NCBI GenBank assembly: GCA_914767715.1
Contig: OU612069.1
Span: 22,875,387-22,939,386 of the forward strand
Origin: Membranipora membranacea
Lineage: Eukaryota; Bryozoa; Gymnolaemata; Cheilostomatida; Membraniporidae
DNA length: 64,000 nt
Reading direction: 5' to 3'
The notes beneath the pieces were generated by a model. It worked only from the letters and a program-made list of their open reading frames with translations, did not search any database and was not told the DNA's origin. The translations under genes and the position numbers were made by a program. Of the stretch, positions 37,601-49,744 are shown in pieces (the first letter of the stretch is position 1; each line of letters begins with the position of its first letter).

Positions 37601-39540
37601 TAGCCGCGCCTATATGCTCCTCTCTTATAGGCGCCTTCACCTATAATGCACGCGCCTTATAGGTGAGGTATTACGGTAACATGCTTTCTTAGTGCAAAAA
37701 AAAACAAATCTATTCCAACAAAGTTGTTGTCATTTGATGATGGCGAATTAATCAAGTACAACATAGTTTCAAAAGGCAGAACCTTACACTGCTAGCCACA
37801 AACTATTTAGTAGCTGATGGGCTCAGACTGTAGCTGTTATTGACATGTGTCGAAGGCCTTTCTTAATGCTGTCATTGGATGATGGTTTGAGTGGTCAGCA
37901 GTAATCGTGTGGCATTGTATTGTACAAATGCCTAATGCTGGCTCACTGAAATCAGATTTCACACTGCTTTCCTGTTCATCTGTTTTATGTTTTAGAACTC
38001 AGTGGGCTATAACTCTTCTTGACTTCGGAGAATCAAGGAGTTTTCCTGTTGGAGAGGGCGAGGTAGGTGTAGCTAACTCAAATCAGATTTTACTGTGAGA
38101 TTCAGATACCCAATACATAAGCATAAGACTTTGCATTTTTGAGCATGTGAGGATGATCCCAAATCTCTTTGAATGTTCCACTGTTCCAGTTATCTTGCCA
38201 AAAATTGTGTCCCCCTCCCATCTGAATTGATAAAAGAATCATTGAATGCTGTGAGCACCTTCTAATCAGACATTCCGTCCTATGATCAATAAAGCTATAA
38301 AATTGTAGATGTAGTTGGAGTGTTTCGGTTTTCATAACAAGAAATTATTAAAGCATTTGTTTTTGTCTCTCTTATGACAGTCGGAACAGATGTATGACAT
38401 CTGTGATGTAGCGGGAGTTTGTTTTAGGCTTATGGAGCAGTTCAAGGTAAGTTCAAGCAAGGAACCAGCCTAAATCAGGCCTGCTCTAATTTAACAGCTT
38501 GTTGGGAATTGCTCCGTGTACTGCTTACCAACTGGCAAAATTAGTCAATAATTGTTTGGTGAAGTTGACAACAACCATTGTTCATATCAATGCTATGAAC
38601 AAAGTGCCAACGTTATTCTTTCCCTGGGTCATCTGTGGGCTATTTCCTCGTTTTTAGAGTTTGAAAACCGAAGGTCTAGTAGGGTATGTTTATTTGTAAA
38701 CCTCTCCCACCTCTCTGTATCACAATGTGTCACCTGGTAAATTGTCTCTAGCACTGTCCTCCTGTTATTAGTTTGCTTATGTAACCTGACATATATAATG
38801 ATCCGTTAGGTGCTCTGGTGCAGCTAGAAATCCTTTGGCTCTGTTGATGGTAGTGAAAGTGGAAAAGAAAGTAATAGCATGTGTTAAATTTCTTGATTTG
38901 ATCTCTTGCTGATGTTGCAGTTGTGCTGAAAATTTTGCCGAAGGTGAAAGTGAATAGACTGAACTTTGTTTATATATTTAAAGCTTATTCTTCGTTCTTG
39001 TTTTCCTCATAAACTCTATATAATACTTTCATTGCATGCAGAATCAGTTTGTACAACAGATCGGTTATGTGGTATACAGGAATTTTAATTTTAGATCGGT
39101 GTGCATAGTTCCAACTTGTTGTTTTTCCCTTCCTTAGTTTTTGTGTCGCAAAAGGGAATTGTATATAATTTTATTGAAGTTAGATTTACTTGGCCTTGGC
39201 CATCCTATTTCAATATTACCATATACTTTCATACTACCCAGCTAGACAGAATTCCCCAAATCAAATAAAAAACTGGATGATAATCCTTGCTTATGGCCAC
39301 TTTCTGTTTCCTTCTCCTATTCATCAGCCAGCTCGTTCTTTAATTAAGAGGAAAACAATGTCTGATAATCAATGTATTGTTATAAGCCCAACAAAAAACG
39401 ACGTTTTCCTTTTTTTGCAGGACCTCAAATCAGCTCTGCCACAAATTGCTCAGGACATCACATACGCAGGTGAGGCGTTAGCCAGAGGCGATATATCACT
39501 CAATCAAATGGTTGAGCGAATGGAAAGACTTAGTGAATAG
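28684..39540 (+). CDS. Protein-kinase-like protein (5' end not resolved)
   Basis: Exons: 28684-28788, 28856-29008 (end uncertain), 34377-34546, 35268-35337, 35481-35543, 35870-36056, 36721-36928, 37996-38062, 38381-38446 and 39421-39540 (TAG). From 34377 on, every junction is GT..AG and phase-consistent. Kinase-fold hallmarks run in order: VYLALLW...VIVKH (ATP-lysine strand), MLLRYVPG-like hinge (ILLRYVPG), WMHGDVSPKNVIISD (catalytic loop with HGD rather than HRD) and LLDFGESR (metal-binding DFG). HGD and the sparse C-lobe recall atypical or aminoglycoside-kinase-like members of the superfamily. The substrate is unknown. The N-terminal part (TAERVDLIDVIQDLKQPLKA) matches nothing I know. The intron 29009-34376 holds the LTR retrotransposon. 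The donor at 29009 (GTTAAC) is poor and coincides with the start of repeat R2, so the first two exons are linked to the rest only tentatively. Confidence 0.72.
29008..29270. repeat. Interspersed repeat R2, copy 3
   Basis: Begins GTTAACTCTCATTCTCTG, which is partly inverted at the ATGCAGAGAATGAGAGTTACC block about 90 bp on, and shares the AATTCATGCCAAGTAGG and GGTAGTCTTTGAG blocks with copy 1. Its first bases overlap the proposed splice donor of the kinase-like gene. Confidence 0.65.
29341..29616 (+). repeat. 5' LTR
   Basis: TGTTATGTATTACAG...GTACAGCTCA. By eye it is identical to the 3' LTR. It contains AATAAA (near 29549) as a candidate polyadenylation signal. Preceded by the target repeat CTTAG. 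Confidence 0.95.
29995..34038 (+). pseudogene. gag-pol of the Gypsy element, one in-frame stop
   Basis: One continuous frame from ATG 29995 to TAG 34036-34038 is interrupted only by TGA at 31684-31686, just after the RT segment PYGISAAP. Visible domains: gag with zinc knuckle CFHCGKEGHFKADC (about residue 210); protease LDTGAAVSVI; RT with YLDDIIVTG beyond the stop; RNase H starting AVDASPVGLGA; integrase with a His-rich zinc region, HIDFAQF, VADNGPPF and SSNGAAERF carrying the DDE residues. In the integrase zinc region the CxxC appears as YSPC, so its first cysteine is missing. The fusion of gag to pol without a frameshift is usual in several Gypsy lineages. The stop predicts a truncated product that ends before the catalytic YLDD. 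Confidence 0.93.
34076..34351 (+). repeat. 3' LTR
   Basis: Apparently base-for-base the same as 29341-29616, followed by the target repeat CTTAG (34352-34356). The next host exon acceptor (TTTCTCAG at 34369-34376) lies only 25 bp further on. Confidence 0.95.
37329..37678. mobile_element. MITE family D (TACCGTAATACC ends)
   Basis: Ends are TACCGTAATACCTCACTTATAAGG and the inverse CCTTATAGGTGAGGTATTACGGTA. Each arm also contains a second inverted TTATAAG/CACCTATAA block. It is about 350 bp, non-coding, and lies in an intron of the kinase-like gene between the catalytic-loop exon and the DFG exon. Confidence 0.85.
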
Positions 39541-41630
39541 AAACAACAAAGTTGCTGCTCAAATGGTTATTTTTCTTTTTTTGATCACCAATCATATCAA
39601 ATAGTGTACCTATATCCTCACTCTGTGCTGAAAACTTAATTTTAGCATCAATGGAGAAGTCACATATTCTATACAGGCCATAGTTTAAAAAATTTGGTCG
39701 GAAGGCAAAAGTCTGAGGTGAGTCCGAAGCATCACCAGGAGGGGTGCTGTAAGCTCTTTCCCAAGCAATAAGTAACAAAAAGCATATAAGTAACAAATTG
39801 GAAGCCCAGAGTAGCTGATTCTGACATGGATTATTCAATTATATTGTTGTTAGGCCATTTCTTTTATCTTTGTATGGGAGGCAGTGCCTCCCTGCCTCCC
39901 ATAGACTTACGGACCTGTTATATCGATCGATTTATTTTATTTTTTATATGCACGTTGAACGCTTACATTTTCAACAACAAAATCAAACTTAATAAACGCT
40001 ATCAGAATGACTGGTGCATTGTACAAATGAGTTGTGATAATGCTCAGTTATGGTAATTTCCTAGTCTGAGACCCTAAGAATTTCCCCATCCCCGCGCGAC
40101 GGCCCCTACCTGGGCAAAAAACACCCAAGGGTCCCCCTTCGTATATTTTTCGGTTTTTTAAAAGTCAGCAAAATTACTGTGCGAATAATCCTAGAATTTT
40201 CACGTTCTGGAAAACTTTATTTTGGATATTTGTACTCCTTTGTTGTGAAGGTTTTACAGAATACCCGAAAAAGTTAGAAAGAAAAAAATAAAATCACAAG
40301 CCTTGATAGTGCAGAAGAATGCCAAGCTGACCTAAATAACATGTTACCTCCTTATGTTGTTAGTATTCATGTTGGTGTGAGATTCTATCATCATGTATAA
40401 CATAAGGTCATATACCCGCAGTGTTGGCTGTTGACTTAAAAGGCAACCAAGGTTTCAGACAACTTCTCATTGCACCTTCTGCATGGGGAAAAAGACAAAA
40501 TATAATTCGGATGATTATTCAGCCAGAATTCTTGTGAAACATTTCTTCCATCAGGTACTCAAACTCAGCTAAAAGAGAATACCACATGGCAGTTTCCTGT
40601 TCCTGTTATTATTTAGCCTGTGCTCTATAATTATTACAGCAAAGTCTTGGAACCTCCCCTAAACTGAAGTGTTACCCAGCTTAGAGTCAGCAACTACTTT
40701 GAGTTTTGCATCGCGTGATGCACAAAGCTGATGCTGCCCAGCACATTATTTGCTACCCATTAATGCATTGCTGCGAAACCTTGGTTGCCCTTTAACCATA
40801 TGTTATACCTGATGCTAAAAACTGCTGATTTATATCACAGCAATGTTTAATTATCAGTCATTTCTACCTAAATTACTGTATCCATGAGGCGGTGAGATAG
40901 TTAAATAGCATAATGGGTGCAACTAGAGCCTTGTCATACCCTTGTTCTTCTCCGACTTTTCAAAGCACCATATGATGGAAGTTGTTCGGAGCAGATTTTG
41001 AAGCATAAAATTTACTTTGTACGCAGGCAGTTACCTACCAACAAGTTTTGAAATTCAATATTATTTTTATCACCTTTTCCATTAATTTGAGTCACTTTTG
41101 GCAGTTAGCCGCTCGTTGTACGACACTGTAGGTATATCAACACCGTTATTATCAGCTCAAAAAAATTCCACCAGAAACAAGATTCACGCTCCCACCTGGC
41201 CAATGTTCTATAGGTTCGCATTCACAAAAAAATTTTGTTCGAATGCTATTGAAACTTTATTGTGTTTCGATAACATAACAAGCCAAACCACACATGACAG
41301 CCAAAATCCATTTGATAGGATGCTAATGATCATTCAACCATGGAAACTTAGTAAATATGCCTATATTTATTGAGGGTATTGGATTTTACTGTCATACAGA
41401 TCACATTGAGGTCACCACCTGTCAGATTCTCATGATATGTTGTGATAATCATATTATACAAATTGCTCACAAGGTCAGATTTGTTATGTTATTTTAGCTG
41501 CAGTTACCACAGTTTGACTGCGCAACAAGCAGAGTGAGCAGTTGTGTGTTTAGTTGAAAAACATTTACCTTTACTACGCTATCCAGTAAAATTGAACTAG
41601 TTTGTAAAGAGACAAGACCAGGCAGACAGA
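39541..41630. other. Intergenic region between kinase-like and dioxygenase genes
   Basis: Contains the 3' flank of the kinase-like gene (AATAAA near 39991), a short inverted GGGAGGCAGTGCCTCCC palindrome near 39878, MITE C copy 2, and the presumed promoter of the next gene. The open frames at 39826-40056 and 41098-41373 show no recognisable domain. Confidence 0.5.
40440..40791. mobile_element. MITE family C, copy 2 (uninterrupted)
   Basis: Starts AAGGCAACCAAGGTTTC and ends GAAACCTTGGTTGCCCT, flanked by TTAA on both sides (40436-40439 and 40792-40795). TTAA target duplication is typical of piggyBac-type elements. This copy gives the empty site for MITE B at 24775. Confidence 0.88.
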
Positions 41631-44600
41631 ATGGATAAAAGCAATGAGAATAATCCCGAAGATATTGGTATGTATAAGTCATCCTCTATGGCATTGGCTG
41701 CTATACAGGACTGGTGGGAACCATTCAAATTCAATGAATATGTTTCATCCAATTTCTTTTATTATGTCTTTGCTGCCACCAAATTGAAATCCGTTGATGT
41801 ATCAATCCCCAAAAATGAGTTTTACCTATTTTCAAACTCTTTACCTTCTCATCGCTAACAATGCTTTCTATGTTGCAAAGGTAGGAGCCAGTTATCTTTT
41901 GAATTAGTGAACGTCATGATACCGAGATATTGAAAGAGCCATATACTGCAATGGATAGTCACGCGACGCTGGTCAGCTGAAGCATGGCTTTGGCAATATC
42001 TCCCTGTCACGAACAGAAGCAAACTCCTGATAGGTGTTCCTCACCCAGAATAAAACATGAGCAGATCAAACCAAGGAGTTAGAGGGCTAACTCCTAACCC
42101 CTTGATCAGACTGTACTGTACTATAGATCATTATCCACTTCTACTTACACATACACCTAATTTGTGTCCTATCTTCTCACATACAGTGTCTGAAGGCATA
42201 TACTCAATGGAGAAAGATGGTAGCTTTCTAGTGACTGAAGAAGTAAAGAGAAGTTACTGGAAGGATGGTTACATCATCATACGGTATGCCTGTAGTGATC
42301 ATGTGTAACAAACTAAAAGTTTTGTTGTTGCTGTTGGCAGAACCTTGATACAAGAGTTTCTTGGTGGTGTGCAGTTATCGCTTTACCACATTCAGATGTG
42401 TCTTCTATTACTTGAGCTGACCGAGTCTCATTACCCTCCCCAAGCAATGTCAGTTATAAACCCATATCAAACAATGACACAAGAGCTGAATCGCATAGAA
42501 CTGACAAAACTGGAAATACCAGTTTTTATTTGCGCTGCGGTGATGTGGCTACTCTTATTTCAAAAGAGGTTGGATCTTTAACCTGCATGCGGGTGGTATA
42601 CACACCAGCGGGCCCTTGTTATTTTAGGTCCGCATCTACTTGGACTGAGTTGTCAGCGATGCCGGAAAGGCCTCAAATCCTGGTTAGCTATATACAGGCA
42701 GAATGCAAAATTAATGAATACTTATGGTAAAGAACTTTTTTTAATTTAGATTGATTTATGTTCCCGAGTCGGAGTGTATATAAGAGAATGGTCTTTTTTA
42801 GCTAGGCTAGCATTAAATTGTTATTATTCTGCTTGGAAGAAGATCATCTTGTTTTCGATACCAAATAATCTCTCACTACAGGTTATTGGGAATCTGCATG
42901 CAACATATCATTGATACTTTTGATTTGCGAGGCCAAGGTTTCAAACATGCCACGTAACATCACTCTTCATGGATTCCAGTAAGGTTGCGTAACAAAATAT
43001 TCATCAGAACAGCAAGAGATATTTAAGATAGATTTGATCGAAGCTGATCCCCCTTGAAACTCTTTAGAAGTGTGCCATTAAATATATTAATTACACCTCC
43101 ACGATCCCTTTCCTCACAAAAGTGCACTTTTCATCGAACGAGTAAAATATTTGATGAATATGAGTGGAAGTTGATAATATTCTATTTTTTTTTCTTTGTA
43201 GAGGGATACTTGATGAAGAGGAGATAAATCTTATAGAGAAAGGCTGGACTGACGATCCATATCTACAGGCTAAAAAGTATGACCAGCCTGATGGTAGGTT
43301 ATGTTGTTATATGTGAGGTCCAACAAATATAACTGTACAATGTTATCTAAAAAAGTGTGCATTCTTCTATTGGCATGGTGTTAGGAGTTGTCCCTCATTC
43401 TGGAGTGCTGAACAAATGAGACCATGAATTTTTTTGATGTTCATCGTTGGAGCAGATCACTGATTCTTTGTCTGGCAGCCAGGGAAGTTGAATATAGAAA
43501 CACAGAATGCAACACAACCCCATTACCTTCCTTCGCTTTTAGTTATTATTCTTGCAACATACTTTTGGGAACCCGGCTATTCATCAATATGACTGCAACA
43601 GATAGTATTTCTTGGTACACTGCTCTTAAATTATCGGTAAACTCATCTCAATATGATAATGTATTAAACTAGTACCTGTAACCGGTTCAGATATGACCTT
43701 CACCTTTAGATAAAGGTAATAAAATGTGGTTGGCTCTGTGGGACGATGCATCGAATGATGTCACAGGGCTTTTCTCTAGAAGTCAGAAGTTAGCTGGCAC
43801 CATCCAACAGGTTTGTGGGTCAGCAAAAATGTACAGTCTTGATCGAGATACATTATGTGTGATAGTTATTTACAGGTATCACAAATATTTGCTTGGTATA
43901 TGGGTAGTCATGTATTTCTTGGCTATATACTGGAAAGACCGTAGACATGAGCCCATTAGCGAACATTGAATTCTGTTTTTGTTGTCATATTCCTAGATAT
44001 AAAGGATTAACTTAACCAGCTGCATTTCTCATACCATAACAGCACTTCCAATCTGTTTCTCATGATTAATACTCACAACTGAAGATGGCTCTCACTATTA
44101 TAGTTATTCTTGAATTGTTACTTTTATTTCACAGATACTTGGGGAAGAAATTTACCATTATCATGCCAAATTTCTGGAGAAACCACCAAAGACCGGAGGT
44201 TCATTCATATGGCACCAGGATTATGGGTATGTTAGCTTGAGGTCCTTAGTTTCATTGATGTTTTGTGCTAGGAGGGGCATGCAGTATAAGGGTTGATAGT
44301 TAGCCCCTCGGCGGTTTATCAAAGCATATTGTGGTATCAAGCTATTTGGTTAGTTATGGATTAATTAGAAACAACAGCTAATGTCACAACAAAAGGACAC
44401 ATCATATTGTGAGATCGGTCTATAACTCGCTGGAGGGACCGTACAAGAGGTAAGGGTTCCAGGATGAGATCGGTCTATAACTCCCTGTATGTATGTATGT
44501 ATATATTTGTATCAATTCTCATGATAAAATCAATGTTTCTCTTGTGCTCTGTGAATAAAAATAAAGTTTTTAAAAATTATAATAAAACATTGACTAGATT

Positions 44601-47600
44601 TATAATAAATGAATCAAGCTATTCGATTGAGCAGTTTTACACATAATGAGCGAAAACAGTGTTTACGGCAGTTTACACGGTAGGCTGGCACTCTGTATCT
44701 ACCAGATGGGAGTTGTTCTAGCGTTATGACAGTGTCTTTGCCCGAAGCGAACATTCTCAGGCATTTAGTTTTGAAGAACTTATCGAATATATCGTCTATG
44801 GTTGTAACTTCAAGCCTGCCTTTGCTTAGTCTACGTGCTGTGTTGATGAGGTGATTGTACTGGTTCTTAATATCAGATGAGAGGTGTCCGTATATAATAC
44901 ATAGGTGATATTGTAGGACGCTTTCGAGAAATGAGGTGTATGCCAGCTTAATGGTAGTTGTCTTGACATTCATAAAGGCTAGCTGCTTCATGATGAATAG
45001 TCGTTTGTTAGCTTTGCTGATGATGTTTTTGGTGTTCGTATTGAAGTTAAGCTTATGATTGAGTGTGGTGCCAAGATATTTGTATTCATCTACTCGTTCG
45101 ATGGCGGAGTTGTTGATCATGATGGGTGGAGGGTCAGGATCATCGCGTAGATTACAGAAAACAAGCTCTTTGGTTTTCTTTGTGTTGATGAGCAGACTGT
45201 TTCTTGTGCACCAGGATTCGATATTATTGATTTCAACTTGCAGTGATGATGGTGATTTTGGCGAGATGAATTCTAATATCACAGTGTCATCGGCATATTT
45301 TATGATGGTGTGATCATCGCTTACTGCCATGTCGTCTACGTAAAGTGAGAAGAGGATGGGACTGAGGACACATCCCTGAGGGCATCCAGTTGATGTTATG
45401 ATGCTGTTAGATAGAGTATTACCTACTTTCACTCGCTGTGTACGTGATGACAGAAAGTTATATGACCAGGATACGATGTTGGGGTTTACTTTATGAGATG
45501 ACATCTTTTGGACTAGGGTGTTACTGTTGATTGTATTAAAAGCACTGCTAAAGTCAATGAAAATCGAGCGTACATAATTCTTTGCAGAGCTATCGAGATG
45601 ATTAGTGATTTTGTCAAGTAACAACAATAGTGCGTCGTCTGTACTGCTGTTACGTTTATAGGCAAACTGGTTACTATCGGCAATGTGAGCACTGATGTGG
45701 GGCGCTACAAGTTTTTCAAGACACTTAGCGAGGATTGGTGTCAGGGCGATGGGCCTAAAGTCTTTAGGTTCTGTTGCGCCTTTCAGTTTAGGTAAAGGCA
45801 CTATATTGGCAGCTTTCCAAATATCGGGCACAGTGGCACTTTGTAGCGAGATATTGAACAAAGTACACATAGGAGCAGCTATACAATCTGCTAGTGTTCT
45901 TATCATCCGGATGGAGGGACCGTACAAGATGTAAGGGTTCCAGGAGCTCAAACTAGTTGATGACCGGTGCTGAGATGAAGCTGACAATGTCTACTAAAGG
46001 AAACTGAATAGGCTTGTTAAGTTATAACTACTTAACTTAATTTCATGTTAAAAATGATAAAGAACAACATCAATGCCTTCCTATGAGGTGTAAAGGTGAC
46101 ACCCTACCCTTTATTTATGATCTACCATATATCAGTCACTCTTAAATCTATTACGCTTGCCGATTACAGATACTGGTATTACAATGGTACATTGTTTCCT
46201 GATGATATGTGCACTGCATTCCTTGCTGTCGATGATATTGATATGGAGAACGGCTGTATAAAGGTCAGTAAGTTCCATGCTATGACTCATATAAGGGACA
46301 CAAATTTGGAGTTATCAGCACTGTTTTGTAAATATGACAACTCCACATTTGAATTGTGCAATTGTCACAGGATGAATTCTTCTCTGATCTTGTGATGATT
46401 ACAATGGCCTCTGACATGTATGGTTATCATACATGTCCACATTCACTGTGCTGCTATCTTTTTATAGATAATCCCAAAATCACACAAATCAGGGAGAGTA
46501 GACCACATCAAGTATGATGCCCAGATCCAGGCTGATCTACAGAGAGTTGAGCAGTATAAAGAGAGACTGGGTAGGTTTAGGCAAATAGTCTGAATAGTGA
46601 GAGGCAGGTAAATGTTAGTTGTCAGAGTAAGGAGCTGTTGGTCATACTGGCTCTCGTGATCTGACTGGGCATGTAGATCACTGATAAACTAAGCTAGCAT
46701 TACCACAAAGAAAGTGTCGTAAGGCTATGTATGTATCATGCGTGACTTGAACTTGTGCATGTGCAGCAACAATGAGTTTAGTTTGGGTTCTGATTGCAAT
46801 TTTTGTCTGGGGAAATGGGATACCCCCTGCATAAACTGCAAGTCAAATTTAGCTAATATTGACAATAGAAGATAACTCTATCTAACAATTCCGCACGCAT
46901 TTGGGAGTGTGCCACCAGAGCAGGTAGCCAATCAGATGGCTTCGGAGTTCCGAGACTCAATTTTGCAGAGATCAGCTCATACCCAGAGCTGAGCATGCGC
47001 AGAATGGCTGTTGGTTTGTCTGATAGTCTGAGTAAATATATTTTGAGTAGTCTGAATTCTGAACTGTGTCTAACCTGCATAGTATATTGGATCTCTGTCA
47101 GCTTCTTTGCAAAACCTTGGTTTATTTATATCATTTGCAGGAATTAAGCAGGTGGTCTTGAAGAAAGGTGATGTGATCATTTTTCACTCCAACGTTCTAC
47201 ACAGAAGTGATGCTAATCAGAGTGACAGAAGAAGGCTGGCGCTGGCTATAGCTTACAACACGAAGAGAAATAATCCTACTAAGATACACCACCATCCGTT
47301 CTACAAGAAGCTGGATATGGTATGATAACTGTACCAACATAACATGCTCAGACCATATACCCGATGTTCTTTGGCATGCCCAGTCAAAGCGGATATTATT
47401 TCTCACACACTCATACCTTGTCACCAGGGATACCAGCCGATTTGTATGCGGGTGGGTAGGGTGGGGGAGAAGATAATGCCAGGTCGGATGGTACTTTTTT
47501 GAAGGTAACTAGTGATTTATAGTGAATTCAGTTTCACCCTCTTATATCTAAAGAAATACTTTCAGCCGCCTGATATTGGCTCTCTTTCCCACTCAACTGT

Positions 47601-48373
47601 AATTCAGGTCAGAATCAGCTCATCTGCTACCTCGGATACCTGCACACTGTTGTCAGTTAAGATCATTGCCAACTATGCTATCAAACTGGTTAATTGGCTT
47701 CCATCTATCAGTAACCCCTATGACCCATATACTAAAGTAGTAAGAAAATTAGAGACCCGCCAGTTCAGTGTACTCAGAAATGCAACATACCTAGTAGTTG
47801 ATGACGACATCCTCGGACTCGACATAATGAAGTTTATCATCCCAAAAAAACTTATTTTTATGTCATTATTGTATCCTTATGTATCATTAAACTTTATTGT
47901 AAGTAAAACTAACAGCTATTTAGTCTTATCCTCTTAACATAGCAATTGTGCTCCCTTGTCTGTAACCTTGGAAAGGTTTGCAGCTCACCCAGGGTTTCCC
48001 TACTTCTGACCAATCAGAAGTCGATTAGCTCAATGTCATGAGGTCATACAACCGGGCGTTTCTATTCTCCTTCCTTTCGAACTGAAAACCTAAAAGAGCT
48101 ACACAAACTTGAGGGGGGAGCGGGAAAGGTTTCTGACTAACCAATTGTGATGGAAATATATTATTCACTGTGAGAGCAGTTGATGACGCTTGACTACTGC
48201 CTTGAAAATGGTGGTTTGTGCCATGCGTATTGATAACTCCACTAATTTTGCAGGTGGATAATCAGGCTGTGCTGGAATGGGGAAGAGAAATGGAGTGGGA
48301 TTCAACAAAACACTTCTATGACCCAACTGCAGAGACAACCCACATGACTATGATTGACGAGAAGAAAGATTGA
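41631..48373 (+). CDS. PHYHD1: Phytanoyl-CoA dioxygenase domain protein (PHYHD1-like), 304 aa
   Basis: Exons: 41631-41667, 42187-42283, 43202-43293, 43710-43810, 44135-44226, 46170-46263, 46468-46570, 47141-47319 and 48254-48373. Phases join to 915 nt, ending in TGA. The 304-residue length is close to the roughly 290 residues of animal PHYHD1. PhyH family hallmarks are present: WHQDYGYWYY with the iron ligands His136 and Asp138, NGCIKIIPKSHKSGR, GDVIIFHSNVLHRS with the distal His226, and an Arg cluster (DRRRL) placed to bind 2-oxoglutarate. The family uses Fe(II), 2-oxoglutarate and O2 to oxidise substrates; the substrate of PHYHD1 itself is unsettled. There is no signal peptide or obvious C-terminal SKL. 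Intron 5 carries an antisense LINE fragment and intron 7 a copy of R1. AATAAA occurs near 48825. Intron 8 has a 141-codon unassigned open frame (47512-47937). Confidence 0.92.
44466..45911 (-). pseudogene. 5'-truncated LINE reverse transcriptase with flanking direct repeat
   Basis: An uninterrupted minus-strand frame (44614-45987, 457 codons) covers most of an RT domain of CR1/L2/Rex type: VPDIWKAANIVPLPK, DFRPIAL, QFAYKRNSST, FIDFSSAFNTI, TGCPQGCVLSPILFSLY, KYADDTVIL and DEYKYLGTTLNHKL, then a C-terminal tail. The catalytic Asp residues are present. The endonuclease is missing. A 34-bp direct repeat with one mismatch (TGGAGGGACCGTACAAGA... at 44431 and 45912) brackets the piece, so the first residues of the open frame may be flanking DNA. 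The 3' side ends in a GTATGTATGTAT microsatellite, as CR1/L2 elements often do. It lies in intron 5 of the dioxygenase gene, antisense. Confidence 0.85.
46643..47006. repeat. Interspersed repeat R1, copy 3
   Basis: Same order of blocks as 12796-13159, from CATACTGGCTCTCGTGATCT to GAGCATGCGCAGAATG. It is in intron 7 of the dioxygenase gene. Confidence 0.75.
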
Positions 48374-49390
48374 AGAGGCTGGTATCAATTTCAAAATCAA
48401 AAGTCTACGTGGAACTCTTTTTTTACGAAGCAAATTTATTTTAAGATCATCACTTTTCCTGTCTAAACAAAAAACAACGGGGTATATTCCCAAATGTGAC
48501 ACACCATTACACTATACATTAAATCTCAAGATATGTCCCATATATATTTTGAAATTGCTTTCTGAACAATGGCAGGGTATTTTCTCCAGATGTGGCTTAC
48601 AGTTACCTAATACTTTTCAGTCAATATAATTATCCCAAATTCACTTTGAAATATGATGTTACTAAGCAGCAAACTTGGACTTCTGTATAGTTTATTTTAC
48701 ATTTTTATTGGTCGCTCATTCTTTTTAATATATCACTAGTTTTAAATTGCAAGTTCCATTGATCTACAGATTTTAAGCCTGCTCGATAAAAGACATCATA
48801 TCAATGTTTTATTTGAGGGTAGTGAATAAATCTAGCTCAGAAGGAACAGTTAATGAAAGGCAACATCTGATGTTAACACATTGGATTATAACTCATAGCC
48901 CACAAACCAACGTTAGGATTACAGCCGTGCTACACACAAAATTTTTGGCTTAGTTGCTGTGGATAATCTAATGGTAAAAATGGTTCATTTCGATATATAG
49001 AATCAATCATATTGTATTGTCCAGGATTCTTTCTGCACAGTTACGTGTTGAAAAATTTTGTAAAAACAGTTTTGATCAACTGATTCAACAATTTTCACCG
49101 ATTCTGATAGGTGATCCATTGTACATTGTAGACAGTGTTATTTATTTTCAGGCATATTTTATTTGAAAGAATAAACTGCAGGAATAAATACCAACAAAAT
49201 TATAAATAAGTCAATTGCATGAAAATTAAAGACGAAAACACATCTATATCCACTTATATTGTATCTGACTGAGTCAATTTTTATCATTTTATTGCAATGT
49301 GTCAACTTACAGTGGGCTCTGACCCAGCAAAACACACCGATATGTTGATCGTTTTCCTCTCATTGAGCAGTCCGGGGGTTGTCTGTCTGA

Positions 49391-49623
49391 TCAGTCCGAT
49401 GGTCGCCGTACTACACAGCATCTCGGCGGTAAAGCTATGCGGATAGCATTGAGATGATCACAGTGTCTGTAACACTGTGTTAGATTGTACAATCTGAGAG
49501 ATTCAGCACAGGATTCACAACCGAGGGCGCAGGAACATTTCATAAAGTATGTATCACCGAGAAAGTTACGGGTGGTCATTGTACACTGAGGCATTTCATT
49601 GCATACATCTGTCGACTCTCTGT
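49391..49623 (-). CDS. Possible terminal exon of a small cysteine-rich protein
   Basis: On the minus strand, an acceptor (TTCACTTGATAG) precedes 77 codons ending in TGA. The peptide has eleven cysteines in 77 residues, arranged as CNEMPQC, then MKCSCALGCESC, then QCYRHC and CC. Such density suggests a secreted disulphide-rich domain. No matching signal-peptide exon was found upstream, where a SINE begins within about 120 bp. I do not recognise the family. It may be a genuine last exon, a gene remnant or chance. Confidence 0.35.
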
Positions 49624-49744
49624 CTATCAAGTGAAGCAGATGTATACCGAACAGTATGAACAGTATGCACGTTTAAAAATCAAAAAGGAACTAAAGAAAA
49701 TCAGTTTTGTCACACGCCACATCCTTGAGCATGGATGCCCGCCT

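Noticed and set aside
42345-42730. Open frames in intron 2 of the dioxygenase gene
   Set aside because: Exons 2 and 3 join in phase without them, and they show no family resemblance.
44464-44646. Plus-strand short open frame next to the LINE
   Set aside because: It is made of the GTATGTAT microsatellite and the LINE 3' end read on the wrong strand.
47512-47937. 141-codon open frame in intron 8 of the dioxygenase gene
   Set aside because: It is not needed for phase continuity and has no recognised motif; it may be a transposon relic.
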